A DNA stretch of 64,000 nucleotides from Metallyticus violacea (lineage: Eukaryota > Arthropoda > Insecta > Mantodea > Metallyticidae): the NCBI GenBank assembly GCA_030762175.1, contig CM060846.1, positions 178,933,041-178,997,040 on the forward strand. Reading direction: 5' to 3'. Position numbers and translations under genes: made by a program. Below are positions 1 to 11,393 of the stretch, piece after piece. Under the pieces are notes generated by a model. The model was not told where the DNA came from. It saw only the letters and a program-made list of their open reading frames with translations, and made no database searches. Each line of letters begins with the position of its first letter. Positions within the stretch are counted from its first letter, which is position 1.

Positions 1-437
1 TATATATTTTAACAACTATAAAGTTTGAAAATATTGCCCTAATAGACCATGAATTGAATGAAAGATTAATACAAAATCATTGGTGGAAGCATTTAATAAA
101 ATGTTCCCCTCTAAGTAATAGGTAAAACTTTATAACGCCTCCCATGATGACAATTAATTTTAACCTTTTGACTTTAAATTTCCTATTCATTATAGAAAGT
201 GCAAAAGATAGCTATTCGCCAGTAAAGTGTAATGCAATTTATAATATACTATAAAACTTTTAAAACATATGGTGTCTATTGCAGAAGGCTCCAGTGCTAA
301 CAATTTTGAAAAGAAGGCCGAAATCAACTATAGCTCCCGCTGTCTTAGGGGCGACTCTGAGTGAGGGGAAAAGACGACAGAAGACTAGCAAATCAAAAAG
401 GTCACGTCATAGCTTGGTAGAAGTTTTGATGGACGAG

Positions 438-740
438 ATTTTTTTTTTTGGATTGATTTATTTATGGGCGCTCTTTAACAGCTCAGGTCATCAGCGTCCC
501 ATTCAACTCAGGGCGTGAAACGGCCGAAAAATTTTGCTCAGAGGCCTCTCTTTCAGGCTTGAGGTTCTTTTTCGTGCCGTAAGTGTACGACGCGGGACCC
601 ACGGCTTTACTTCCCTTCCGAAGGAAGTCATACTTAAGATTTTTACGCCCGGAAAAATCCATCGATCCTGGCCGGGTTCGAAACCGCGATTTGGGTGTAG
701 GAGGCAAATATGGTAACCACTACACCACCAGGACCGACTC
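438..740 (-). mobile_element. SINE-A copy 1 (tRNA-derived), full length
   Basis: SINE read on the minus strand. It starts with a tRNA-like head holding an A box (TGGTGTAGTGGTTACCAT) and a B-box-like GGTTCGAAACC, followed by a ~220-bp body and an AT-rich 3' tail. Perfect 10-bp direct repeats GATGGACGAG at 428-437 and 741-750 are its target-site duplication, so this is a retrotransposed unit. The same body recurs at about eight other places in this window. The head resembles Asp/Glu/Gly-type tRNAs in its A box, but the parent tRNA is not certain. It transcribes, if at all, from its own RNA polymerase III promoter and depends on a LINE for movement. Confidence 0.93.
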
Positions 741-750
741 GATGGACGAG

Positions 751-2769
751 GGAAGCAATAGGGACCAAGGAGTAATTGGCGAGCCATCCTGGTGTGACTA
801 GATGAACAGGATGGGGAAGTGGAAAGGGAATAATATAGAACAAAGAAAAACTGCGCTCAAAAACATCCTATGGCATGCATGAACAATATAATAATTATGT
901 CACATAAAGCTTGAAATTCAGTGGCAATATGGCCGTGGTCGCTATGGCTCTAAGGTGAATGGGAAAGTTGCAGTTCCATTCCTGGCAGGACCGTGCTCTT
1001 CAGATTTTTCTTAGTCCCCAATAATGACAAGATATCCAAAATTAGTCCTTAAACGGTTTCTTTCCACCAAAAGAATACTTTCCCATTCATAATTTCATTT
1101 TGTGTATCACTAGTGGTCCCGCTGTGAATTCTCAGTAGGGAATACAAATGTTAATTGTTGTACTATCTATTAAGCTTGAACTTTCCTTAATTGTGATACC
1201 ATACTATAAACAATAAAGTTTGATATTCTCCTTTTTGATTTTGGAAAAAGACTTACCAAGTACAGATAAACTCCCTCGTTAGAGGCACTCCATTTAATGA
1301 ATTGTATGCTTTGGTATGCGACGTTAAGCATCCTTACAACTAATTATGATTTCTTATACTGCAACCTTCTATTAATGCCTGCGCATGCATTTAATTTAGG
1401 GAAAAGAAAGCGACCAGAACAAAGCCGGTACAGGTAGTTTTCACATAATGTTTTGAAATTTATATTTATTATAACAATTGTCGTAAAGCTGTGTATAATA
1501 GCTCACCAATGGTGCTTTCAACAACAGAAAAAATATCAAGTTGTGCAAAGTGCTTTACCATCCACATAAAATTCCATTAACCAGAAAAGCACTTTACATA
1601 ATCCATTAAGATAAGTTTATATAACAAATGTATAATTTAAGCATATAAAATATAATAGATAAGTGTTTTGTCAATATAAGTTTGAATATTAACCTTAACC
1701 AATGTATCCTGAAATTTAAAATATAACGTTTAAAGTCTAGGCACGTTAACAAAATTGAAATAATTAATGTTAAACTATGCTAACCCAACATTCTACATAT
1801 CAGAACGCAAAAGCTAAAATTGAATGAAATATTAAAAAATACACTGCATTTTCCGCTGCTTTGGTCAGTGGGTGAAGCCTCAGAGAAAGTAACATAGCTA
1901 AAATTTAGAAGTAATGTCCAAAAAGCCCTCCAACCATGCTGTGAGCGCTACTCCCTCTAAAGCAAGAAGAACAGGCTGAGAGTGAAGTTGCGACGTCATG
2001 AAACTTACAGAATATTCCATTTTAGTCTAAGTCAACGAAAGAGAAAGCAGTTGGAGCAGGTTCTAAAATGGGAAGTAAGCCAAGAGGATGAAAAACATAT
2101 ATTTGGTGCAAAACTGCTTATAGATTATGCACCAATGGCAAATTGTATTTTTCTCTCTAGAGTTCATGGCTAATAAAACAACAATCTCTAAATACATGAA
2201 CTTACCCTGAAGTATGAAAACTCCCCACTTTGTTCAAACTTTGTTGTGATAGTGGCCTAGTTCTTTTGCTGGGCGATGTGTACATATTATAGAGCTTCTA
2301 ATCATTTGAACAATCTTCGAAAAGTTACAGTTAAATCCAATTTCAAAACCAACATTGCATTAACAATCCATATTATATGAAATTTATTGTAACTCATTAT
2401 TCAACTTGTTTGTCACAAAAAGTTTTCACTTTTATAATGACCAATGCATTGCAGGCCGTTGGCGTTTAGGGAAGTTGGTTTTGTACGAAACATACCAATT
2501 TTAAAACATGTGAGGACTAAAATATAATTAAATGTAGTGCTTTTGAGTTCTAAGTAGATTACCAAATTATGGGTGCCTATAGCTTGTGACCTTGATCATT
2601 ATTGCTATAACACATTCCAGGAAATAATTAACACAAAAAGCAAAACACGAATACGAAAATTCTCTTATTAATAGGAGAAAAACTTTATTATACTACACTG
2701 GTGCTACTATTCTTTCATTTGTCTCAAATTTCCCCATTTTATTCATTTTTTTGTTTTTTTTACTGACTA
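751..2769. other. AT-rich stretch with no recognised gene
   Basis: Apart from a short open segment up to 801 that continues the frame interrupted by SINE-A copy 1, I see no motif, repeat boundary or convincing coding frame here. Small open frames, such as the one at 1982-2173, show no recognisable domain. Confidence 0.6.
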
Positions 2770-3840
2770 GACCCATTATCTTGTAACTTTAAACACAAGT
2801 CAATTAAAAAACCAATTTCCTAATTCGGCCATTATCATCCAAACTTTTTATATACTGCTTATTTTACTTATTCACTTTATTTTTTAATAAGCTTCTTTCT
2901 TCATTCATGGGATCCTGGACATTCAAACAATATTTGGGCTGCTTCTTCAGTTTCCAAATGTCCTGTTCACAATTACTTTTGAATCCTTCGAAATTTCATC
3001 ATCTAAGTCTGAGCTAAGCAATTCCCCCTCTTTCGTCTTTGCTACACATTTCAATATATCTTTCACTTCCAAAACGTATGTTCATTTCCTCATATAAAAT
3101 GATTGAGCTTTTCACCTTTATTGGACATTGCAGAATCAGCCTATCCATATCTTCATACCGTAATCTGATGCACTTCCAAAATCACTTCCTTAGGGATTCT
3201 CCATTAATACAGGGAGTTCTGATGGTGCAATGATAACCATACTTTTCTCCTAAACCCAAGACCACGGGTTCTATCCCGATCAGGAATGGTGGATTTTTTT
3301 TCCCGGCGTTAAAGCTCTAAGTATGGCTTCCTTTGGAAGGGAAGTAAAGCCGTGGGTCTCATGTGGTAGATTTACGACATGTAAAATAACCTCAAACCTG
3401 AAAGATGAAATTTATTGACTGTTTGACGTCCTGAATTGAATGGGGCGATGATAACCTGAAATGTTAAAGATCGTTGGTAAATAAACCAAATCAACAACAA
3501 ATCTCTCCATCCATATATCACCTATCCCATTCTTTCCTAAGTGAATATTTATTTTATTAACTCAGCTGTTAATACACCTATTGTTTTAAAACATGTTCTT
3601 CATTCAACTGGAATACCCAAAACAAATATTTGAATATTCGCTTCATCCCAAACCTCTCGCACTAACCTTTCCCATTTGAAGTATTGCCCACATGTTTGCA
3701 GAATATTTTGGGATATATAAAACTATTAATTTCTTCCAACCATTCTCTGTAGTACATATTTCTACACGATAACTCCGTCTGAACTTTTCCCTCCATCCAA
3801 TTAAAACTCATCACTTATGCTATATATCAACATCTCCTTA
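2770..3840 (-). pseudogene. Probable LINE pol C-terminal remnant (highly decayed)
   Basis: Read on the minus strand, this stretch gives scattered residues of a non-LTR retrotransposon C-terminal region. The best piece, near 2870-2950, reads EEAAQILFECPGSHE, resembling the Cys/His segment after reverse transcriptase (…H-x-L-x-E-C-P…). Upstream, 3640-3800 gives weakly similar open pieces. A SINE-A copy interrupts it at about 3216-3498. Frameshifts and stops are frequent, so it is a relic. It lies downstream on the same strand from the RT fragments at 4.64-5.96 kb and could belong to one of them. This is inferred from motif resemblance only. Confidence 0.35.
3216..3498 (+). mobile_element. SINE-A copy 2 (diverged)
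   Basis: Plus-strand SINE-A with degraded head (GATGGTGCAATGATAACCAT in the A-box region, GGTTCTATCCC as B box). The body block AAGTATGGCTTCCTTTGG is easy to align to the other copies. It is more diverged than copy 3, suggesting an older insertion. Confidence 0.85.
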
Positions 3841-3859
3841 TCAGTTTCAAATCTAACTT

Positions 3860-4150
3860 GTCCTGGCGGTGTAGTGGTTACCATACTTGCCTCCTACACC
3901 CAAGAACGCGGATTCAAACTCGGCCAGGACTGATGGATTTTTTCGGGCGTAAAACTCCTAAGTATGGCTTCCTTCGGTAGGGAAGCAAAGCCGTGGGTCC
4001 CGTGTCGTACATTTACAGCACGATAACGAACCTCAAGCCTGAAAGAGAGGCCTCTGAGCAAAATTTGTCGGCCGTTTCATGTCCTGAGTTGAATGGGACG
4101 CTGATGACCAGAGATGTTAAAGAGCGTCCATAAATAAATCAATAAAAAAA
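3860..4150 (+). mobile_element. SINE-A copy 3
   Basis: Nearly complete plus-strand copy. The A box reads TGTAGTGGTTACCATACTTG, the B-box region is altered to GATTCAAACTC, and the body ends in AATAAATCAATAAAAAAAA. A short TAACTT flanks both sides, compatible with a decayed target-site duplication. Confidence 0.92.
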
Positions 4151-4639
4151 AGTAACTTATCCTTTGTAAAAGCCAACTGCTTCTGCATTTCCGAACGTTC
4201 TTGACTAATTATTTTAATTCTTAGGTTACCTAGCCGTTATCTATCTGAATATTCTTATGTTATGTAGTCCATTTTTCATATTTTATTAATATATGACCCC
4301 TCTTCAAAACATTTATTCTAGTTTTAGTGATATTTCATTTTAATCCCCATTCATCACAAAAGCTTACACTCACTTTCATTAATATCATTTTGTTAACCAA
4401 TGAATGAAAATAAGCTAGTCATCATATAATATGCACAAATTATATTGGAATTTCCATATAATTTATTCAAGGTATATGTTTATCACTTTTCTTAGATCAA
4501 ATATTATGTTACATATAAATAAAACTAATTGAATAAAGCTTAGTTTACATAAATGTATAAGTCCTCGTTACTGATTCACTTCTGAGGTCATTTCACAACT
4601 TACACATTTTACACATTATTTATTGCGTTGATATAATGA

Positions 4640-4930
4640 TTTCAATAATTTAATTATCTCTTCACTAAAACCCATCTTTGACAGTTAATACAAAAGTTCT
4701 TCTCGCATCATACTGTCGTATGCCTCTTCTAGGTTTATGAATACCGTATAGAGAATCCCATGTGTTTCGGTAAATATTTGTCTATTGCCGATTTTAAAAT
4801 TAGCACATTATCCATAGTTATATGGCCCTTTCTGAACCTTGATTTAAGTTCTGAAATTGTTAATTATCTTCTGGCCACCTTCAAATTCTACGTGCCAAGA
4901 TCTGTGTAATTATTTTACTCATATTTGAAA
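4640..4930 (-). pseudogene. LINE reverse-transcriptase fragment
   Basis: Minus-strand translation contains VFINLEEAYDSM followed by REELLY-LSKMGF. This fits the palm motif A of non-LTR reverse transcriptases (F-x-D-x-x-K-A-Y/F-D), here with N for the catalytic first Asp. An upstream piece (ISEL…RKGH-like, with shifts) corresponds to the preceding finger motif. The frame is broken and the copy is a relic. The motif wording differs from the RT fragment at 5.12-5.96 kb, so two LINE families are probably adjacent. Confidence 0.6.
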
Positions 4931-5119
4931 AAATGGTTATCTTTTGCAACCAATCGGATTATCTGCATGAATATGAATAAAATAAGGCATATTCGCTGCC
5001 AATAATCAATTTTGTAAATCTGCTAGCACGAGTTCTATTCCTGGTAGAAACATGATACTTGAAAGATACGTTTTCCGACTCTCTAAAAACTAATGATGAG
5101 TAACTTTAGGCAAAGAAGA

Positions 5120-5960
5120 TTCAGCTTGTAATGCTTATATCAGCTTACCTGACATTTCCTTTACACGGAATTTCCCATAGCGCCTCGTCGTTGATGGAAT
5201 CAAAGGCCTTCTGAATATCTGCTTAAGCACTGTGGCGTTTCGCTCGTTTCATTGACATTTTTCTCGCTGTCAATTGTTTGTAAAATAAACGTGCCATCTA
5301 CTGTGCCCCAAACGATAACCGATTTGGAATTTTGAAGTGTTGCCCAATTCCGCTTGCCAAACTTTTATTCTACTATATAGTATTCTACATATACTTTTTT
5401 CACGACTGGCAACTAAGCGACTCCCCTATAATTGTCAGGAGATTTTGTTTTTCCTTTCCCTTTATAGATATGTTGAATTATTCTCTTTCCCAAAAGGTAT
5501 GTAATTTTCCCGTTCAAACAATTTTCTAAATATCTGGAGTAACACCAAACCAACTCATTTGCACCGGCGGTCTCTTTGAAAACTTCCGGCTGCAGTCAAT
5601 CCCAGCCCGGTTCTTTGCCTATTTTTTAAACATTATTCCTTGCTAGACCCCCGAAACAATATCCACGTCTAGCAGGTGTACTTCCATCCCTCCCTTCCCT
5701 TTTATCCCTTCCTCTAGCGTAACCAACTTCCCACTCTTTTACCCGAATATATTTTAAAGTGTTCCGCTCATTGTTCAGCTGCAATTACTTGGCGTATCTG
5801 CTCTATATTTATTTCTCGACTTTTTTATTAATTTCCAAATTCTAGCTTTTTTCCCCCTCCGGACTATTTTTTTGATTTCTTCGGTCACTGTGCCTTGCCA
5901 ATTAGCGATCTTCTGTTTCGGAATTCCCTTATATTGTCACATGTACTGCTGAGGGATGTA
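5120..5960 (-). pseudogene. LINE pol remnant (pre-RT and RT motifs)
   Basis: Read on the minus strand from about 5960 to 5120. First comes a basic pre-RT segment near 5930-5780 (KKIVRRGKKARIWKLIKKS), then DNYRGVA near 5440, which is the RT1 'NYRGIS' motif. A degenerate finger segment VDGTFILQT follows near 5310, then ADIQKAFDSINDEALWEI near 5240-5180, which is RT motif A (D-x-x-K-A-F-D-S). The order and spacing are right for one non-LTR RT. Several stops and frameshifts break it. It resembles CR1/Jockey-group RTs, but the clade cannot be fixed by eye. Confidence 0.7.
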
Positions 5961-6199
5961 GTAAATTTACATTTTGGAAGCTAAATTCATTTGGTTTTAT
6001 ATTTCATATCTTTCTTTAACGTGATCATTTTAGGAATTTCAGTGTAGCGGTAAATATCTTCAGAGGCTGCTTATTCGGTACTTTATTATATGGACGTTTT
6101 ATTGTACGATTTTAGGATACACTTAAATACATACAACTGTCGTATGGGCCTTACGGCCGTACATGCTAATGTCATCCATATATCAATCTTAAAGGGCAA

Positions 6200-6262
6200 T
6201 ACTCATACATACACATACACACACACACAAATCTACATGCATACATACAAATATACAAATAA
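6200..6262. repeat. Degenerate CA/CATA microsatellite
   Basis: Short run of CATA and CA units (ACACACACACACAAA core). Low-complexity only. Confidence 0.8.
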
Positions 6263-6339
6263 TTCGATATATTTAAGCCTTCTATTAATAATTTAAGAAC
6301 AAATACAAAGAAATGAATTAAATCCCTTACTCTTGAACC

Positions 6340-6700
6340 CCTTTCCCTTTACTCACACCCCATCTCCACCTCCCCCATCTTCATTATGGCCATTAACGGG
6401 TCTTCTCTAGGAATATTCCCAAATTGTGTACAATTGTGTACAAATGTACAATTTTCTTTTGGAATTCAGAAATTACGGTGATAAATGATTTATTCTTGAA
6501 TTCTCTGTTTCCTTGCATTCTGCCAGAATATGTCTCCAGGTATCGCTTTCTCCGCACAATGGGCAAATCCTTTCACCGAAAGCATTAACTGTTTTTCTTC
6601 CTTTGGGTACTTTATTAGTGACATTAACCTCTGCCTGGTAGCAAGCAAAACATGCTGAACTTGGATCTGTGACTCAGTTTTGGAAAGGGTCATACTCCTA
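6340..6700 (-). pseudogene. LINE 3' end, C-terminal CCHC segment
   Basis: In one minus frame around 6600-6490 the translation reads ICPLCGESDTWRHILAEC. This is a C-x2-C-x8-H-x4-C zinc segment typical of the C-terminus of non-LTR retrotransposon pol proteins. Downstream, near 6420, comes REDPLMAI, matching the tail found after the same segment at 63.8 kb. All four metal ligands are present here, whereas the 63.65 kb copy has Cys changed to Tyr. Only the 3' end of the element is present, the usual outcome of 5'-truncated reverse transcription. Confidence 0.65.
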
Positions 6701-6719
6701 CACAGTACTTTCTCATTGG

Positions 6720-8095
6720 TTGATATAATTCAAATCTAAGGCGATAGCACACCATATTTGGTATATTTATGCAGAGATTCCCCTAGGCAATAGTAAAACG
6801 TTTTAAGGGGAACCAGAACTACTGCTCGGGGTCTTTGGTCTTTGTCTGCCCCTGGTCTTCGTCTTCTGCCTGTCGTCTTTGGAGAGTGACCTGCTGACTA
6901 CATTCCCAGCATTACGGCAACAGATCCGTAAAACGTAAGGGCCCGTCAGGGCTATCACTTGTAATCACAATTCAGATTCGGTGTTTGTCTCCTTTATAAT
7001 AAATTGAGTTGGCATGGAACGTTGGGGTCTATCTCTACCATCACCCTCCTTAGGAGCTACCCCCTAATTACAACTTTAGTCGTGACAATATTCACCTCTT
7101 CTCTGAGCGAAGACCTTCCGTTGATCTTCGCTCCCCTCCCATCTGCATTTCTTTAACTGCTCTTTAGCTACCTTCTTTACGTTCTTACAGTGATACCAGC
7201 CCTCCGATTGTTCTCCCCTTCAATTAGTTCCGTGTTTCATCATAATGTCATCTATACACAATAATCCCGCCAGGTGCTCTGCGGTTCCTATGAGTTTTAC
7301 ATTTATATCATGGTGTCGATTTTTCAGACGGCACATGTTAAACCTACTTTTTAAAATTTTAGAAAGAAATATATTTGGATGTTTGGGAAAATTCCATTTA
7401 CAAAATAAATGAAAAATAAAGATATGTTCTCATTTTAACAAACTGGTGTAACTGACATATTTTACTTATTTAATAAAAGGATATCATTTTTCAGATTCAA
7501 ACCGTCTCTATAAATATAAATTAATATTGAATGGCAATACAGAAGGGTATTAAAAAGAACAATGCAATCAGAAATTACATACATTTGTGAAGTAAGTGAT
7601 AGTTATACTCTTACAATAAGTACTGGCAGAACGCAAACCAGTTTTATTTGCGAAAAGTATTGCAGCTATTTGTTCTTTAAAATATTTCAAAAGGTTCTAT
7701 GGAGCGCATTTCACGAATATTTATACACATAAAATAAAAGTTTACCATAGATTGTTGATGCCTGTGCACTCAAAATAAAACCTTCTATGGTAAACTTTCT
7801 TGCTATACGAGAGGATCAAAGGAAATGCACGTGATTCCAGGTTATTCTCATGTTGTAATATTTTATTGAAGATACTTTCAGTTCAGTTATAAGTATTTTT
7901 TGTAAACGTATCGATTCTCATCGTGTAGCTAACATTTATGGGTTATCATTTTACAAACATTGCAGTTTACTGAAAAAGCAGTGAAGTCAGTCTTCTGGGT
8001 TTCGGTGGCGGACGCTCTCAACAATCCAGATAAACTTAACGTCGGTGCTCAGTTATATGGCTAAATGCTCCCTGTATTCAAACCACACTCTTGTT
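6720..8095. other. Unassigned region
   Basis: 6830-7260 is less AT-rich than its surroundings and has scattered minus-strand open pieces rich in Lys/Arg/Glu. I could not match them to a family; a decayed LINE ORF1 is possible but unsupported. 7320-8095 is plain AT-rich DNA. I see no gene. Confidence 0.5.
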
Positions 8096-8097
8096 CC

Positions 8098-8157
<60 letters not shown>

Positions 8158-8201
8158 TGATGATGATGATGATTATGATGATGATGATGATGATGATGAT
8201 G
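8098..8201. repeat. Compound microsatellite (TAA)n(GAT)n
   Basis: About 55 bp of TAA repeats pass directly into about 45 bp of GAT repeats, ending 130 bp before the left end of the Polinton. Such tracts often mark LINE 3' tails, but no LINE sequence was seen beside it. Confidence 0.95.
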
Positions 8202-8703
8202 AACTCGTCTAAATGACTGTAAAATTATACTACATAACACAATTTGGGGGATGACTTACTATCTTGTGTTCATTAAGTTTATTTTTGTATGTCGATTTGT
8301 ACAGATTTTCGAAACATTTATGAGGCTAGGCAATAGTGTATATCTCCACTTACGGGACTCTCCGGGTGCGGTGCCTACCCTACTACGGTGCGTAACCTGC
8401 TGTGATTATCCATCAGGTTCTACATTCGGTGTTTTTGGCGACCACATGGCAAAGCTAAGTCGGGACCATTTTATTGAATATACAAGAGATTAGTTTCAAA
8501 ATGATGGCGATTAAACGTTTGGTACATACAAAAGATTTACAATGGCAAAAAGGTGAGATACATAAATAAACAATTATACAAAACAATTATACAAAATTAC
8601 GCAAAATTAAAAGCTTGCTATCCAACACAATGAGCAAAAACTGAAAATACACCCGAGCACAAAAATATTAACAGTTTTCCAGCACAACATTGATTTTTAA
8701 ATA

Positions 8704-8748
8704 TGTAGTATATGTAGTATATGTAGTATATGTAGTATATGTAGTATA
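8704..8748. repeat. 9-bp minisatellite TATGTAGTA x5 within left TIR
   Basis: Five head-to-tail TATGTAGTA units. The equivalent place in the right repeat (near 16,975) has only about one unit, so the array expanded after the element inserted or differs between the arms by replication slippage. Confidence 0.9.
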
Positions 8749-10010
8749 GGTCATTTTGGTAAACGTTACACAAGCACCATCGTGTACTTTTGTAGTCGCT
8801 GCTGCTCTCGGTTCGATCCTCGAAAGTGGTGACGCAGGGGAGTAGCATATGAGAAATGATGTTGATATGTTTCTACGGTGACGGAATGAAGATGTAGACA
8901 ACGAAATCGCCAATGGAAGCCGTGCAGGAGCACCACGCACTTGACCTTGTAGGCGGTACGGAGCGTCTATTCTGTAGTGCATTACTTTTGAAGGCAAGAA
9001 ACTGACTTCCACGACGTCGGCATTGTTGACAGCGAGTTTGACGGTGAAGGAAGAAGATTTCGATGAAGATCAAGATGATGTTTGCTGGATACTCTACACT
9101 TGCTGTGACGTAGTTTTGGCTGTCAAAATTGAGTTTGAGAATGTAATTGTTCCCGAGGCCCACTGGGTCTGTTTGGCACGCCATGTTTTACGTGGGTGTA
9201 AATTTTACGACGTGCTTCGGGTAGCCGTTTCTGAGAACATCCTGTCCTTGGTACACCATGTAAAGCGCAAAAGAGTTGTGTAGGTATGAGCTCTGGAGTA
9301 TGGTAGTTGAATCGTATAGATAGAAATACTTCTTTCCCGTTCTCGAGTTCGGACAAGCGTTCTGGGTCCGTTCTTGGTGGAGATTGTCCGGACGCCTTGC
9401 AGGATGTACCGCACGTTCTGCTGTGGCGTAGACACAATGTCAAAATCATAGTTATGCTACACTTCAACTAGTTGGCGCAATGCGTCGTGGATAATGTTGG
9501 ATGTTACGCAGCTTCTCTATTTCTCAATAATTGAGTTGGTGATGCACATTGGACAGTGTTTTGGCAATCCGTCAACATGAGTTGTAAAAGAGGCAAGGTT
9601 GTAGTGGTGGTTGTAGCAACGATAAGGCGCGTAAACACCTTTTGCTACCGTTGTATCAAATGTGCATATCTACAGGTGAATGATATGTAGAAATGGCATT
9701 CCCCTCTACAGCTAGTGGATGACGTTCTTTGGGATTCATTATTGTGGGACGACGAGCATTTTGCAGAAAATTTGGCGCAAAATCCATGTTCGGCAAGCAC
9801 TACTATAACAGCGAGTTGTAAACAAATTCACCTCGCTCAAGGTCATATGACTGGAAGGGGATAACCAAACTTGTTTGAGAAAAAACAATCTTTTAGCGCC
9901 AATAGAGAGGAGGGGAACTTGCAGGACGAAAACCTAACCGAACCTGCTCGTAACGCCATAAGGGGATGGCGCCACGGTGTCGAGCTGTTGTAGATGTGCA
10001 CGAACTGTTA

Positions 10011-10090
10011 GTGACGTCATCAGGGAGAATTTGCTCTGGTGCCTAGGTGTCGTGCTGAGGTAGACTTGTCTGAACCTGCACGTGACGTCA
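10011..10090. promoter_or_regulatory. CRE/ATF-type sites, left TIR inner edge
   Basis: Two perfect TGACGTCA palindromes (10012-10019 and 10083-10090), the consensus binding octamer of CREB/ATF bZIP factors. The first sits in TGACGTCATCAGG and the second in CCTGCACGTGACGTCAT, and both contexts are repeated in the right arm. Their placement at the inner edge of each terminal repeat suggests a promoter or origin-proximal control element. Function is inferred. Confidence 0.6.
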
Positions 10091-10096
10091 TTGCTT

Positions 10097-10885
10097 CATC
10101 TCTTTGATGAATTGAGACTCATGAAATTGCTCCATCTCCAGTAATACTCTAAAAGTAGGACAAAACCTTGAGTATTGAGTGTAATTTATTTTCTCAAACG
10201 GGGAGGGAAGCGTGGGTCTGAAGTAAATGCTTGTGATAGGCCATTATTAGATTTTGCACCTCTGTCTCTTATTTCTTCCTGTAATAGATGATGGTGACAG
10301 TTTGCCTCAGGGTGTGCAGTGTTCTCCATTTCAGAGATAAGCAGCGTCCGCGTTTTGATGATTATGTTTAGAGAATCAAATACATATTTAAAGAACATGA
10401 ATGGTTGGCTGCTTAGCTGCCAATCTTTTAGATAACTAGTCAAGGCAGTATTGCCTCAACAAGTTTCTGTCACTCTGTCGAACCCAGGACTACCGCTTTG
10501 TGTCCCTGACATTTATCTACAGTAACCACAACTGCGTAAGGTGGCATATTCGAAAACCTTACGCACACAAATTTGGTCTGATTGCGACATAGGTAACGGC
10601 TGCACTGCATCGTTCTGGGCTGGATCATCCTCTTGCCGGTCTGCGTTGTCCATCCCCAAAGACACTATAAACAAAAATAAGCGATTTGTAGCCCACTACG
10701 CTTTGCCAAGTAGGCATACGCACGCACTTGATGATGACCTTACCTGTTCGCTTGCTTAACCCTCTGAGAGAAACTGGCAGAGAGGGGCTTATGCTTCCAT
10801 AAGCGCCTTCTGAAAGATAAAAATACCAGAATTAGCAACGTAAATGTAACTGCGCTATTCATTGAGGAAAAAAGTATAATTCGTG
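10097..10885 (-). other. Polinton interior downstream of the protease, unassigned
   Basis: Between the left TIR and the protease. An 85-codon minus-strand frame (10186-10443) is open but matches nothing I know; it ends with a basic, proline-rich tail. Other frames are broken. It could be the remnant of a small Polinton accessory gene or chance. Confidence 0.3.
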
Positions 10886-11393
10886 TCAATAATACCGATT
10901 TGCAGCTCTGATGTGTAATTTGCGAGCACTTGCCAAGATGTAAATCCTTATAGGTTTTTGAGTGACGCCATCATTGTGCTTAAAATGGCTTATGCTGAAT
11001 TTGGAAAACAAATTGTCTTTGTATAAGTTGCGGCAGCCATGAAAAAGGTAATCAATACCATAATGACCGCAGGTAGTGCTGTCCTTAACTTGCAATCTTG
11101 TAGTATCGCGAGTCCCACGTGTACCATAGCACTGATTGAGACAATTTAAAAATTGAGACGAAAGAGGGCCAATTTCGTACCTATGGAAATATTCTCCCCG
11201 TACGCTTTTTGCAACAAAGATGTAGATCCAAAGTTGGCCTTGTTTCGTGCAAGGATCTGAGTTGACTACAACTGCTATGGGAAGCTGTCTATTATGTACG
11301 TTTACTAAGGCAATTGATCACAGGCATACACCCTTACAAAGTTTCAGCGCGTAGAGGGGCTCTTAGAAAACGGCGTATTTGTAATGTATTCAT
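10886..11393 (-). pseudogene. Adenain-type cysteine protease remnant (PRO)
   Basis: Minus-strand frame starting at the ATG at 11391-11393, which overlaps the capsid stop as ATGA. In Polintons and adenoviruses this C48-like protease cleaves capsid precursor proteins during particle maturation. The best-preserved block reads STTCGHYGIDYLF near 11,035-11,075, which fits the region around the catalytic Cys (C-G-x-Y/F). Earlier, near 11,211-11,239, GQLWIYIFVA sits where the family has G-x-H-W, so the catalytic His appears replaced by Leu. The following HRYEIGP sits where F-D-S-x-G is expected. At least two frame changes lie between the start and the main open piece. It is therefore dead on two counts. 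Gene order pX, capsid, protease on one strand supports the call. Confidence 0.7.

Larger units (their letters stand above)
8332..10096 (+). repeat. Polinton left terminal inverted repeat
   Basis: Homologous to the reverse complement of about 16,040-17,370. Strong landmarks include GTGCCTACC near 8372, GACCATTTTATTGAATATAC near 8465, GTTTTCCAGCACAA near 8675, GGTGTAAATTTTACGACGTG near 9195, GGACAAGCG near 9351, CCGTTCTTGGTGGAGAT near 9369 and CCTGCACGTGACGTCATT near 10075. The left arm is longer because it carries a 9-bp minisatellite (8704-8748) and about 400 bp (9560-9980) with no clear partner on the right. Confidence 0.85.

Noticed and set aside
583..801. Overlapping small frames on both strands at 500-850
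   Set aside because: They lie over SINE-A copy 1 and change frame with it; no independent gene.
8098..8201. (TAA)n(GAT)n as a Polinton border or CRISPR-like array
   Set aside because: Pure microsatellite outside the TIR; no spacers or repeat structure of a CRISPR.
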